This document shows positions 1 through 6,512 of a stretch of 14,625 nucleotides of DNA, piece after piece. Within the stretch, counting starts at the first letter, position 1, and each line of letters opens with the position of its first letter. A program made the translations under genes and the position numbers. The DNA is from an uncultured Oxalobacteraceae bacterium (lineage in GTDB: Bacteria > Pseudomonadota > Gammaproteobacteria > Burkholderiales > Burkholderiaceae): assembly GCA_946478765.1 (NCBI GenBank), contig CAMLDH010000070.1, positions 1-14,625 of the forward strand, written 5' to 3'. A model generated the notes under the pieces. That model did no database searches. It was not told the origin of the DNA and worked only from the letters and a program-made list of their open reading frames with translations.

Positions 1-25
1 TTGCGTTGCAATTCCATCAACGCAA
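1..25. repeat. Inverted repeat, 8-bp arms (possible hairpin at window edge)
   Basis: TTGCGTTG at 1-8 is the exact reverse complement of CAACGCAA at 18-25, with a 9-nt loop. It lies about 200 bp past the stop of the spermidine-synthase-like gene and could be part of its transcription end, but any T-run on the minus-strand side would lie outside the window. The rest of 26-217 holds a 12-bp palindrome (CGGCATATGCCG, 160-171) and no gene I can support. Confidence 0.35.
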
Positions 26-217
26 AATATTGTCTACACAAACGAGGGGCAACGCGGCAATGCGCCCGTCTGCCGCGAGACAAATCGGGAAGTTATTTCG
101 TGCACGTTCCTTATCGCCTCCCGTGCGGGAAGCGTTGACGACAAGCGGCGAATTTCAGGCGGCATATGCCGGTTCCGCGAGCCTGGCGCAATTTCACAAT
201 GCGTCAAGGCTGCGGCG

Positions 218-1018
218 TTATCGACTGCCGGCGTTGAGCAGGGCGGCTTCATGGCGCGCCTGTTCGAAGCTATCGATGGCGGCGGGCAGTTCCAGCGCCA
301 GCATCTCTTCCAGGTCCCGGGCGCGTTGCATGAGAGCGGGGTCGTCCTTGCCCTGAGCATCCCGGAACAGCAGGAGAACCGACTGGCCTTCCACAACCGG
401 CCGCTCCATTTGGGCAGAAAAGATCCGGCTCAACATGTGCAGATGCGCCGCGCGCCAGGCATCGGACCTGCGGTCGACGTTGATTGCCATTACACCTCCC
501 GGCCGCAACGCGCGATAGCAGGCGCGGTAGAAATCCTCGCCTGACAGGGAATCGGGAACGTTGAAGGTCTGGTCATAGCCGTCGCAGAGCAGCACGTCGC
601 AGCAATGCGAATGCGTTTCGATGTAATCCCCGCCATCGCCGACGACGACCGAAAGCCTTTCGTCGTCGGGCGGCACCTTGAAGTAGGAACGCGCAATGCC
701 GACGATGTGCGGATCGATTTCGACTGCCACCAGGCGCGTTGCGGGCAGACGCCGGTACAGGAATTTGGTTAGATCGCCGCCGCCGAGGCCGATCAACAGG
801 ATGTCGTCGAGGCGCGGGGCGAACGGCAGCGCGTGCAGCATGATACGGGCATAGGGCGGCGCCAGCATATCCGGCGCACTGAGCAGCATTACGCTGTGCA
901 CGGATTCGTTGTTGCCCTTCGCCATCAGCATGCGAGAACCGTTCCAGTCGACGACCCGGTAAGGTGTGCCATCAATCGGCGTGTCGATGATTTTTGCCTC
1001 GAGATCGGGTGCGCTCAT
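218..1018 (-). CDS. Spermidine-synthase-like (polyamine aminopropyltransferase fold) protein
   Basis: A 266-aa protein with the Rossmann-type fold of the spermidine synthase/methyltransferase superfamily. The nucleotide-binding loop GLGGGD is at residues 77-82, followed by VAVEIDP (98-103), whose Glu normally holds the ribose of (decarboxylated) S-adenosylmethionine, and GDGGDYI (127-133). Where genuine SpeE enzymes have the catalytic D-[ST]-T-D-P loop, this protein has LLCDGYDQ (143-150). It is therefore safer to call it spermidine-synthase-like than SpeE. No signal peptide or membrane segment is visible, so it is probably cytoplasmic. The start at 1018 is chosen because AAGGAG lies just upstream; a longer reading frame to 1246 exists but has no such site. 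It follows the 76-aa gene by 82 nt with no terminator between them, so it may share that gene's hrp-box promoter. Confidence 0.8.
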   Translation of the reverse strand: MSAPDLEAKIIDTPIDGTPYRVVDWNGSRMLMAKGNNESVHSVMLLSAPDMLAPPYARIMLHALPFAPRLDDILLIGLGGGDLTKFLYRRLPATRLVAVEIDPHIVGIARSYFKVPPDDERLSVVVGDGGDYIETHSHCCDVLLCDGYDQTFNVPDSLSGEDFYRACYRALRPGGVMAINVDRRSDAWRAAHLHMLSRIFSAQMERPVVEGQSVLLLFRDAQGKDDPALMQRARDLEEMLALELPAAIDSFEQARHEAALLNAGSR

Positions 1019-1100
1019 ACTGTCTCCTTGTATGTGAAGTGGTGCCATTGCGCAGGAATGAGCGCTGCGGGCCTCGCGTGGATCACCTGCAGTTCCCCCG

Positions 1101-1331
1101 TCAGCAACCGAAAGGAAACAACGGGTGACGGAACTCGATTGCTTCACGGGTGCTCTTGACCTCGCAGCGCCGGTAGCGCCACTTGCAGATTCTTTTTGCG
1201 CCCTTGGCGGTTTGCGCCAGTACGCCGATCGTGTGCAGCACCGCACTGTGCGTGATTGTTCCGAACGTCACGAGTTCTACGTAAAACATTTTTTCCGGGC
1301 GTTCGATTGCCGTATTCTGCAGCAGGGGCAT
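1101..1331 (-). CDS. Unrecognised 76-aa small protein behind a hrp-box promoter
   Basis: I do not recognise the family. The frame encodes 76 aa starting MPLLQNTAIERPEK, with a middle part rich in hydrophobic residues and Thr (about 16-45) and a basic, Cys-containing C-terminal third (CKWRYRRCEVK). It has no obvious signal peptide. A strong ribosome-binding site (GGGAGGAAG, 5 nt from ATG) decides this start over an ATG 15 nt upstream. A GGAACC-N16-CCACTCA promoter lies about 70 nt upstream and the GH74 terminator lies just before that, so the gene has its own transcription unit, possibly continuing into the spermidine-synthase-like gene. The promoter places it in the T3SS regulon; it could be a small secreted or accessory protein, or the remnant of a longer effector. 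That role is inference. Confidence 0.6.
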   Translation of the reverse strand: MPLLQNTAIERPEKMFYVELVTFGTITHSAVLHTIGVLAQTAKGAKRICKWRYRRCEVKSTREAIEFRHPLFPFGC

Positions 1332-1399
1332 GTTGCTTCCTCCCATTCGTCTCTGCGAAACCGGCTGGTCCGACGTGCCGGTGCGAATTCCTCTTTTTA

Positions 1400-1428
1400 T
1401 GAGTGGCGTCGGCGCGATCTGGGGTTCC
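1400..1428 (-). promoter_or_regulatory. hrp box 1 (HrpL-type ECF sigma promoter) for the 76-aa gene
   Basis: On the minus strand GGAACC (1428-1423) is followed after exactly 16 nt by CCACTCA (1406-1400). This fits the hrp-box consensus GGAACC-N15/16-CCACNNA of HrpL-family ECF sigma factors, although the A often found two bases after GGAACC is absent. It lies between the GH74 terminator and the small gene, with the start codon about 70 nt downstream. Confidence 0.7.
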
Positions 1429-1450
1429 GTTGCAACGGCAAATGGGCGGT

Positions 1451-1491
1451 AAAAACAACGCGTCGAGGCAACTGCTTGTGCCTCAACGCGT
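1451..1491 (-). terminator. Rho-independent terminator after GH74 gene 1
   Basis: Read on the minus strand, 1491-1479 pairs with 1470-1458 over 13 bp (ACGCGTTGAGGCA with TGCCTCGACGCGT, one G-U pair) around an 8-nt loop. TG and five T residues (1455-1451) follow. It starts 12 nt after the GH74 stop codon and separates that gene from the hrp box of the next unit. Confidence 0.85.
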
Positions 1492-1503
1492 CACGGCTAT
1501 TAT

Positions 1504-3777
1504 TTATTTCCTGCGGCCGTTCTTTACGGTCGTGGTTGTGGTCGTTGTGGTCGATGTCGTTGTGGTCGATGTCGTTCCGGTCGATGTCGTTGTGCTCGAT
1601 GTCGTTCCGGTCGGTTCGCCATACAGGATGCCGCGACCGTTGGTGCCCACATAGGCGCGGCCGTACACGCGGGGATCGCCTATGACAATGCCGGCGCCGC
1701 TGAACTGATGGCTGGCATCGTTAATACGCACCCAGGTGGCGCCGGCGTTATCGGAACGGTAGAAGCCATCGACACCCGCAACCGTGCCGATCACATAGAC
1801 CGCCGGATGGGTTTGCCCGGTTGCGGCCATGCCGAAGCCGACCGCAACGGCTTTCTGCACACCGGCAACCGGAGCAAAGGTGGTGCCCGAGTCGGTCGAG
1901 CGGTACAAGCCGGTTGAAGCGGGAATCCACAAATTGCCCTCAAACGCCGATCCGGGCACTGCGCGCATGATGCCACCGCCGGTGGGCAAGCCCTGCGCAG
2001 TAAGCGCGAAGGCGCCGCCGCCGTCCACACTGCGATAGACAGTGCCGGCAGCCTGGTTGTAGATGTAAAACTTGTACGGATTGGAACGGTCCGCTACCGG
2101 TGCGAAACTGTTCTGTCCGTCGTTAGGAGCGCCGCTGCTTTGCAGCCAAGTGAAACCGTTGTCCCGCGAATACCATGCGCCGGCGCGGTATGGCATCCAG
2201 ACCATGGTAGCGCCGTTGCTGGAAACGGCGATCCGCCCGGCCCCGTTGGCAGTGGCAATCTGCGGCGCGCTGCCGAAAGCGGTCCAGGTCTTGCCACCGT
2301 CGGCGGAGCGGTAGCCGCGCGTGGATACGACGGCATTGGTTCTCGCCACGATGTTCGGGCTGGCTTCGGCAAAATCGATACTCGGGCTATTGCCGTTGGG
2401 ACTATTGAAGGCGCTGACAGGCACAGTGTTGAGGTCTGCATGATAGAAACCATCGATGTCGCCCATCGCGCTGAGTAGTGGCGCACCGACGGGCGGGCTG
2501 GCCAATTCCAGCACAGCGGTTTCCTCGATGCCCTTGTCGGCAAAGGTCCACGTCGTGCCCAGGCCTTTGTCGGCCTCCATCAGGTTGGTGCTGTGCCACA
2601 GGCCGACACCGGTGACATACATGGCGTAGTTGGAGTTGAAGGGATCGATGGCGATTGCGCCCATCCAGTGGCCCATGGAGCCGTTGCGCTTGTGGACCCA
2701 AGGTGCACTGGTGGAATCGAGTTGTGCCTTGGCCGCAAGCGCTTTCCAGGTCGTGCCGCCGTCGGTGCTTCGGAAGATGTCGTCGCCCATTCCCCAACGG
2801 TCATAGGTCGCTACCATGAGTGTACCGGGGCGCAGAGGATCGACGGCCAAGCCGCCATAACCGAAATTGTCCCAGCCCCCGTTTCCTGGCACGACGGGCG
2901 AAATATGCGTCCATACGCCTGTACCGGTATTGTATTTCCACACGGCGCCATTGGTGATATTGCTTGGGCCAGGCAGGTTGCTGTAGGACAGGTACAGTGT
3001 GCCGTTGCCATCGATGCCGGCGCGGTGCGGGATCAGGCCGGTGGGCTGTCCCGTCATGGCAGACCAGCTATTGCCGCCGTCGGTACTGCGATAGAGGTTG
3101 GCACCGCTGGTGCTATTGACGCCGACATAAAAGGTGGAAGTGCCGGTCTGGCTGTTGCCTGTACGCTTGTCGAACAGCACGAAGGTCACGCTGTTGGCAG
3201 GGAAGGCATTGACCTTGGTCCACGTCTGGGCGCTGTCGGTACTTTTCCATAGACCGTCGTGGTTTGTGCCGAGGAACAGAATCGAGCCCTTGTTCGGGTC
3301 AACCTGCAAACGTTCCCCCGTCGAGCGTCCGTCTTCGTTGCCGCCGAGTTTGAACGGTAGTTCGGTGCGGCTCCATGTCGCGCCCCGATCGGCGGAACGA
3401 AGAATTGCCGCGTTGCGTGCCCACCAGGCAGTGTATTCGCCGGTGGCCAAGTACAACAGATTGCTGTTAGTCGGATCGACGGCGGCGCTCAACACACCCA
3501 TTAACTGGTCATCGGCGCGTGCAAGCTGGTCATTGAGGGGAGTCCAGGTGCGAGTAACTGCATCCCACCGATAAGCGCCTCCGATATCGGTGCGCGCATA
3601 GGCCAAACCCCACTGCGTGGGATGATAAACAATGCCGGTGATGAAACCGCCGCCGTTGATCTGTACGTTACGCCAGGAATAATTGGTGCTGGCGACAGTT
3701 TGCGCCGAGGCGTTAAAGGGATGAACGCCCAACGTGAACAACATTGCGAGTGCAACAAGGCCGTATTTGAGTTTCAT
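1504..3777 (-). CDS. GH74 family xyloglucanase / endo-beta-glucanase (paralog 1)
   Basis: A 757-aa exported protein of glycoside hydrolase family 74, whose members cut the beta-1,4-glucan backbone of xyloglucan in plant cell walls. A Sec signal peptide (about residues 1-25, cleavage after FNASA) precedes the family's N-terminal signature YARTDIGGAYRWD (60-72). Many Asp-box/BNR repeats follow (S-x-D-x-G-x-T-W, e.g. RSADRGATW, RSTDGGTTW, RSADGGKTW), as expected for the tandem seven-bladed propellers. Asp64 (RTDIGG) and Asp440 (SAMGDIDGF) match the positions of the catalytic base and acid by family pattern. After the propellers comes a Thr/Ser-only tail (about 723-750) ending VKNGRRK, with no carbohydrate-binding module. 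ATG at 3777 is chosen for its AAGGA site and the signal peptide. It lies downstream of sctL with its own hrp box. Confidence 0.88.
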   Translation of the reverse strand: MKLKYGLVALAMLFTLGVHPFNASAQTVASTNYSWRNVQINGGGFITGIVYHPTQWGLAYARTDIGGAYRWDAVTRTWTPLNDQLARADDQLMGVLSAAVDPTNSNLLYLATGEYTAWWARNAAILRSADRGATWSRTELPFKLGGNEDGRSTGERLQVDPNKGSILFLGTNHDGLWKSTDSAQTWTKVNAFPANSVTFVLFDKRTGNSQTGTSTFYVGVNSTSGANLYRSTDGGNSWSAMTGQPTGLIPHRAGIDGNGTLYLSYSNLPGPSNITNGAVWKYNTGTGVWTHISPVVPGNGGWDNFGYGGLAVDPLRPGTLMVATYDRWGMGDDIFRSTDGGTTWKALAAKAQLDSTSAPWVHKRNGSMGHWMGAIAIDPFNSNYAMYVTGVGLWHSTNLMEADKGLGTTWTFADKGIEETAVLELASPPVGAPLLSAMGDIDGFYHADLNTVPVSAFNSPNGNSPSIDFAEASPNIVARTNAVVSTRGYRSADGGKTWTAFGSAPQIATANGAGRIAVSSNGATMVWMPYRAGAWYSRDNGFTWLQSSGAPNDGQNSFAPVADRSNPYKFYIYNQAAGTVYRSVDGGGAFALTAQGLPTGGGIMRAVPGSAFEGNLWIPASTGLYRSTDSGTTFAPVAGVQKAVAVGFGMAATGQTHPAVYVIGTVAGVDGFYRSDNAGATWVRINDASHQFSGAGIVIGDPRVYGRAYVGTNGRGILYGEPTGTTSSTTTSTGTTSTTTTSTTTTTTTTVKNGRRK
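1550..1609 (-). repeat. 15-bp tandem repeat (4 units) coding the Thr-rich tail of GH74 paralog 1
   Basis: Four consecutive 15-bp units based on GTCGATGTCGTTGTG (plus-strand sense; units start at 1550, 1565, 1580, 1595) encode Thr/Ser pentapeptides on the minus strand. Because the unit is a multiple of 3, copy-number change would alter tail length without shifting frame. Confidence 0.85.
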
Positions 3778-3886
3778 GAGTTTTTCCTTTAAGAAATAGT
3801 TTCCACGCACCAACAGCACTTCCGACCATACACCCAATATCCGGTCCGCAGGAGGAACGCAGGAGAAAGTGAGGGGGGGCGTATTC

Positions 3887-3915
3887 TGTGTGGTCGAGCG
3901 CGGGCAGATAGTTCC
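3887..3915 (-). promoter_or_regulatory. hrp box 2 (HrpL-type ECF sigma promoter) for GH74 paralog 1
   Basis: On the minus strand GGAACT (3915-3910) is followed after exactly 16 nt by CCACACA (3893-3887). The -10 part is identical to that of the sctI box, and the -35 part differs from GGAACC by one base. The GH74 start codon is about 110 nt downstream, leaving a leader of about 100 nt. Confidence 0.6.
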
Positions 3916-3928
3916 ATGCAGGAACTAT
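3908..3928. repeat. 21-bp inverted repeat overlapping the -35 part of hrp box 2
   Basis: ATAGTTCC (3908-3915) and GGAACTAT (3921-3928) are exact reverse complements around ATGCA. The left arm contains the whole -35 hexamer of hrp box 2, so a protein binding this dyad could block or modulate the promoter. An operator role is inference. Confidence 0.5.
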
Positions 3929-3932
3929 TCAA

Positions 3933-3958
3933 TGGATTAATCCAAATGGATTAATCCA
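3933..3958. promoter_or_regulatory. Two tandem perfect dyads, TGGATTAATCCA, upstream of hrp box 2
   Basis: The 12-bp perfect palindrome TGGATTAATCCA occurs at 3933-3944 and 3947-3958, with dyad centres 14 bp apart. Counting from a start site just after the hrp box, they fall at about -50 to -80, the usual place for an activator of an alternative-sigma promoter. The binding protein is unknown. The rest of 3778-4054 shows no gene, and I see no clear sctL terminator in it. Confidence 0.55.
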
Positions 3959-4054
3959 GCCGGGGGCAGAGGCTTTCCGGCCAGCTGCGGGACTCACCGT
4001 CCTCGTTGCCAGCTAGAAATAGGTTGGTGTGCGGTAGATCGGTAGGTCAATACA

Positions 4055-4813
4055 CTATGGCTTAGCGTCCTCCGCGCTCGCGGAACCGCCATCCGCGGCT
4101 TCGTCCTCCGTCGGCGTGCCGCGCCGCGCGTCTTCGATCCCTTGCGCGAATGCCGTCTTCACCGCTTGTACCGCCACGTCGAAATTTGCACACCATTGGC
4201 CGTTCGAGGCCTCGAGCCTGCACGCGCCGGGTACAAGCGCAGCGTCGGTCTTGACCGGCCAGTCCACCTCCGGCAGCAGCGCCGCATCCTCCGGATGCAC
4301 CCGCAACAGCGCGTCGACCAGTTTCGGCGGCGCTTCCTGCAACACGCGTCTGAGGGCAGCATCGATCCGCTCCCGCGGCGTTGTGTCCATTATGAGGCGG
4401 TCGTACAAGGTTTGCGCAAGGCCGATGACGATGTCTTCCACGCGTTCCAGAATGGCGTCATTGGCCTGTTCGAGCGATTTCAGCAGTGCGGAGGCTTGCA
4501 CGATCACGCGCTGCTGCTCGGCGGCGGTCAATTGCTGTGCCTGCTCGTGCGCGTCGGCGCGGATACGCTCGGCTTCGGCACGCGCCTTGGCCACGATATC
4601 GTCCGCACTTCTGTGCGCGTTTTCGACCAGGGCGCCGGCTTCGCTTCGCGCGTCGCGCAATGCGCCGTCCGCTTTGGCTCGCGCGTCGCGCACAAGCAGC
4701 CGGGCAGCGTGCCGCGCGTCGGCCGTGAGAGGCAGCGCGGCGGCACGTAATATCCCGTGGTGCGGGCGCAGGTGCGGGTTACCGGGGATCGTGTCAACAC
4801 AAAAACTGTTCAT
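4055..4813 (-). CDS. sctL: T3SS sorting-platform stator protein SctL (HrpE/YscL/FliH family)
   Basis: A 252-aa cytoplasmic protein of the HrpE/YscL/FliH family, which links the SctN ATPase to the SctQ/SctK sorting platform and regulates its activity. A long Ala/Glu/Arg-rich stretch (about residues 35-110, with repeated AKA-, ARAEAERIRADA-type segments) should form the typical extended coiled coil. A globular C-terminal domain follows (about 115-230, LLRVHPEDAALLPEV, QWCANFDVAVQAV), then an acidic tail. It is somewhat longer than many SctL proteins because of its N- and C-terminal extensions. ATG at 4813 has AGAGAG upstream and lies 16 nt after the sctK stop, so translation is probably coupled. 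It is the last gene of the sctIJKL block. Confidence 0.85.
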   Translation of the reverse strand: MNSFCVDTIPGNPHLRPHHGILRAAALPLTADARHAARLLVRDARAKADGALRDARSEAGALVENAHRSADDIVAKARAEAERIRADAHEQAQQLTAAEQQRVIVQASALLKSLEQANDAILERVEDIVIGLAQTLYDRLIMDTTPRERIDAALRRVLQEAPPKLVDALLRVHPEDAALLPEVDWPVKTDAALVPGACRLEASNGQWCANFDVAVQAVKTAFAQGIEDARRGTPTEDEAADGGSASAEDAKP

Positions 4814-4829
4814 GGCAATCTCTCTAGGT

Positions 4830-5423
4830 TCAAGGTGCTGTCAGGTTGGTGGCGCGGGTGCGGCACATTTGCCAGCAGCGTTGCGCGCGCACCTCCGGTC
4901 CGGCGGCTGGGTCCCATTCGGCCAGCGCGGCCGGCAGCAAGGTGTCCACCCGGTTTGCAAGCGGCTTCGGAAGCAGGAGCCGCAGCCGCGTCCAGATTCC
5001 GGGAAAGCCGTGTTCGAGGCGGCGGGCAAGCTCCGTTAGTCCGCGCACTTCGACCGGGTCGGTCGGGTGGAACTGAACTTCCCGGCAACCCTTCAGGGGT
5101 TGGGTGATGGCAATGCTCATGCACCATCTGCGGTCGGAAATGGGCAGTCGGCCAAGCACGGACTGGTCCTGCCCGCGTGCGGCGATGAGGGCGCCGAACA
5201 GCTCTGCGGCCTTGCGCAACTCCGGCCCGGCGGCCACCGCCGCGACCTGCCAACCCGGATCGAAGTCGCCGGGAAAATTTGCTTGCACACCGGTCTCCGC
5301 GCACCAAAAGCCGTATTGGTCGCGCTGAGCGAGCAGGTCGGCCGCCGGAGGCAGGTGGGCAGGCGTGCGGGTCGCGTAGTGCCACGGCGCGAACCACCAG
5401 TCAATGAAGGTATTCGACAACAT
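4830..5423 (-). CDS. sctK: T3SS sorting-platform protein SctK (HrpD/YscK family)
   Basis: A 197-aa soluble protein beginning MLSNTFIDWWFAPWHY, with no signal peptide or membrane segment. Sequence alone gives only moderate similarity to SctK proteins, which are poorly conserved. The order sctI-sctJ-this gene-sctL and a length close to the family's roughly 200 aa make the assignment convincing. SctK is a cytoplasmic pod component bridging the inner-membrane ring and SctQ. The sequence has a Trp-rich N-terminus and a Leu/Arg-rich C-terminal half (TRLRLLLPKPLANRVDTLLP). ATG at 5423 is preceded by AAGGGAAG at good spacing. An unusual 186-nt gap with several inverted repeats separates it from sctJ. 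Confidence 0.72.
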   Translation of the reverse strand: MLSNTFIDWWFAPWHYATRTPAHLPPAADLLAQRDQYGFWCAETGVQANFPGDFDPGWQVAAVAAGPELRKAAELFGALIAARGQDQSVLGRLPISDRRWCMSIAITQPLKGCREVQFHPTDPVEVRGLTELARRLEHGFPGIWTRLRLLLPKPLANRVDTLLPAALAEWDPAAGPEVRAQRCWQMCRTRATNLTAP

Positions 5424-5441
5424 TCTTATTCTTCCCTTTCA

Positions 5442-5501
5442 TAGAGCCTGTCCACTCGGCCGCACGGCATGGTCATACAGGTGCATCGCTAGCAGGCTCT
5501 A
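5442..5501. repeat. 60-bp segment with 9-bp terminal inverted repeats between sctJ and sctK
   Basis: TAGAGCCTG (5442-5450) and CAGGCTCTA (5493-5501) are exact reverse complements bounding a 60-bp segment. The ends can be read as GAGCCTG...CAGGCTC flanked by TA on each side, which is what a tiny non-autonomous insertion (MITE) would leave. A plain stem-loop is equally possible. Confidence 0.45.
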
Positions 5502-5516
5502 AGACATTGTTGATGT

Positions 5517-5609
5517 TGAGTACATTGAGTACATCTAACAACCGCAAAATTTGAGAAAAACCAGAAAACCTCAAATTAAGTGAACTTCCAAAGACCTTTA
5601 AAGGGGTCT
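5517..5609. repeat. Repeat- and hairpin-rich sctJ-sctK spacer
   Basis: This AT-rich stretch has a direct 9-bp duplication TGAGTACAT (5517-5525 and 5526-5534). It also has an 8-bp inverted repeat (AATTTGAG 5548-5555, CTCAAATT 5570-5577) and a short stem (AGACC 5592-5596, GGTCT 5605-5609) directly after the sctJ stop. On the minus strand the 8-bp stem is followed by TTG, a poor terminator at best. These could slow transcription or mark an mRNA processing point inside the operon. Confidence 0.4.
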
Positions 5610-6506
5610 CTAAGTGGCGGCCTTGGCCGGTCCCACGCCAGGTTTTACAGGCGGAGATCCCGCTGCACTCGCTTCGGTCTTGCGTTTGCCGAATTTGTCG
5701 GCCAGCACACCGCTTTTCACCAGCACGAAGATGCCTGCCCCGAGCCCCAGCAGGCCGAAAACGATGAGCGTGAGCAGCGTAGTAAGCAGGTTGCTGGCGG
5801 AGTCCACCTCGACCTTGAACGGGCCGACCGTAGTCCATTTCACTGTCGGCAGCGTCAACTCGCCGGGCGTCATCACTACCGACACCTTGGAGCGGCCATC
5901 CTCGCTGGACAGGCCGGGAATGCTGGATGCCACCAGGCGCTGGACGCGGGGCGTTATGGCGTCTTCATCGATCGGCGGCCGATACTTGATGAATACGGCG
6001 GCGGAGGAGGGCTGGATCGGCTCGCCGGGGGCAATCCGTTCCGGCAACACGACATGCACGCGGGCGGAAATCACGTTGTCGAACTGCTGCAGCGTGTAAC
6101 CGAGTTCCTCGGACAAGCCGTGCAGATAGCGCACGCGCTCCTCTAGCGGGGTGGAAATCATGCCTTGCTTCTTGAATACCTCGCCCAGATTCTCCCTGCT
6201 ACGGCGCGGCAAGCCGGCGGCATTCATGATGGCGGTCGCGCGCGACAGGTCGGTATCGGCCAGCGCCAGATTGACGCCCTCCTTGGCTGGCCGCTTTTCG
6301 GCCGTGATGCCTTGCCGGTTCAGCACCATCACGATTTCGTTGGCGTCGGAGTCCGTCAGACCCGACTGCAAAATTACTTCCTTGGAGCAAGCGCATAACA
6401 AGCCGATCATGCACAGCATGCATGCGCGAAGCAACAAGAGCGACACGCGGGGACGGCCGGGAACCGCAAGGCGTGGCAATAGGCGGATTATTGGAAAGTG
6501 TGCCAT
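5610..6506 (-). CDS. sctJ: T3SS inner-membrane ring lipoprotein SctJ (HrcJ/YscJ/PrgK family)
   Basis: A 298-aa protein forming the periplasmic-side inner-membrane ring of the injectisome. A lipoprotein signal (hydrophobic stretch about residues 22-39, lipobox-like LCAC with lipidated Cys40) is followed by the mature start SKEVILQSGL. The first ring-building domain (TDSDANEIVMVLNRQGI, 51-67) and the second (SARVHVVLPERI, SSAAVFIKY, 147-175) come next. A C-terminal transmembrane helix (about 240-263, LLTTLLTLIVFGLLGLGAG) and a short basic, Pro-rich cytoplasmic tail finish the protein. Length and layout are normal for the family. The start at 6506 is 6 nt from the sctI stop with little Shine-Dalgarno signal, so it is probably translated by coupling. 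Met30 is a possible alternative start that would still leave a lipoprotein signal. Confidence 0.93.
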   Translation of the reverse strand: MAHFPIIRLLPRLAVPGRPRVSLLLLRACMLCMIGLLCACSKEVILQSGLTDSDANEIVMVLNRQGITAEKRPAKEGVNLALADTDLSRATAIMNAAGLPRRSRENLGEVFKKQGMISTPLEERVRYLHGLSEELGYTLQQFDNVISARVHVVLPERIAPGEPIQPSSAAVFIKYRPPIDEDAITPRVQRLVASSIPGLSSEDGRSKVSVVMTPGELTLPTVKWTTVGPFKVEVDSASNLLTTLLTLIVFGLLGLGAGIFVLVKSGVLADKFGKRKTEASAAGSPPVKPGVGPAKAAT

Positions 6507-6512
6507 TGGATT

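Noticed and set aside
171..176. GGAACC near the left edge as a hrp box -35
   Set aside because: No CCAC motif lies at the required distance on the minus strand.
34..396. Minus-strand open frame past the end of the spermidine-synthase-like gene
   Set aside because: Its first part is the same DNA in another frame, the rest has no recognisable protein pattern, and there is no ribosome-binding site.
1019..1246. N-terminal extension of the spermidine-synthase-like protein
   Set aside because: The extension is low-quality Arg/Ser-rich sequence that overlaps the small upstream gene; AAGGAG before the ATG at 1018 decides the start.
4116..5039. 307-codon plus-strand frame over sctL and sctK
   Set aside because: Its Ala/Ser/Arg composition is typical of the antisense of a GC-rich gene, and the minus-strand genes fit known T3SS families and order.
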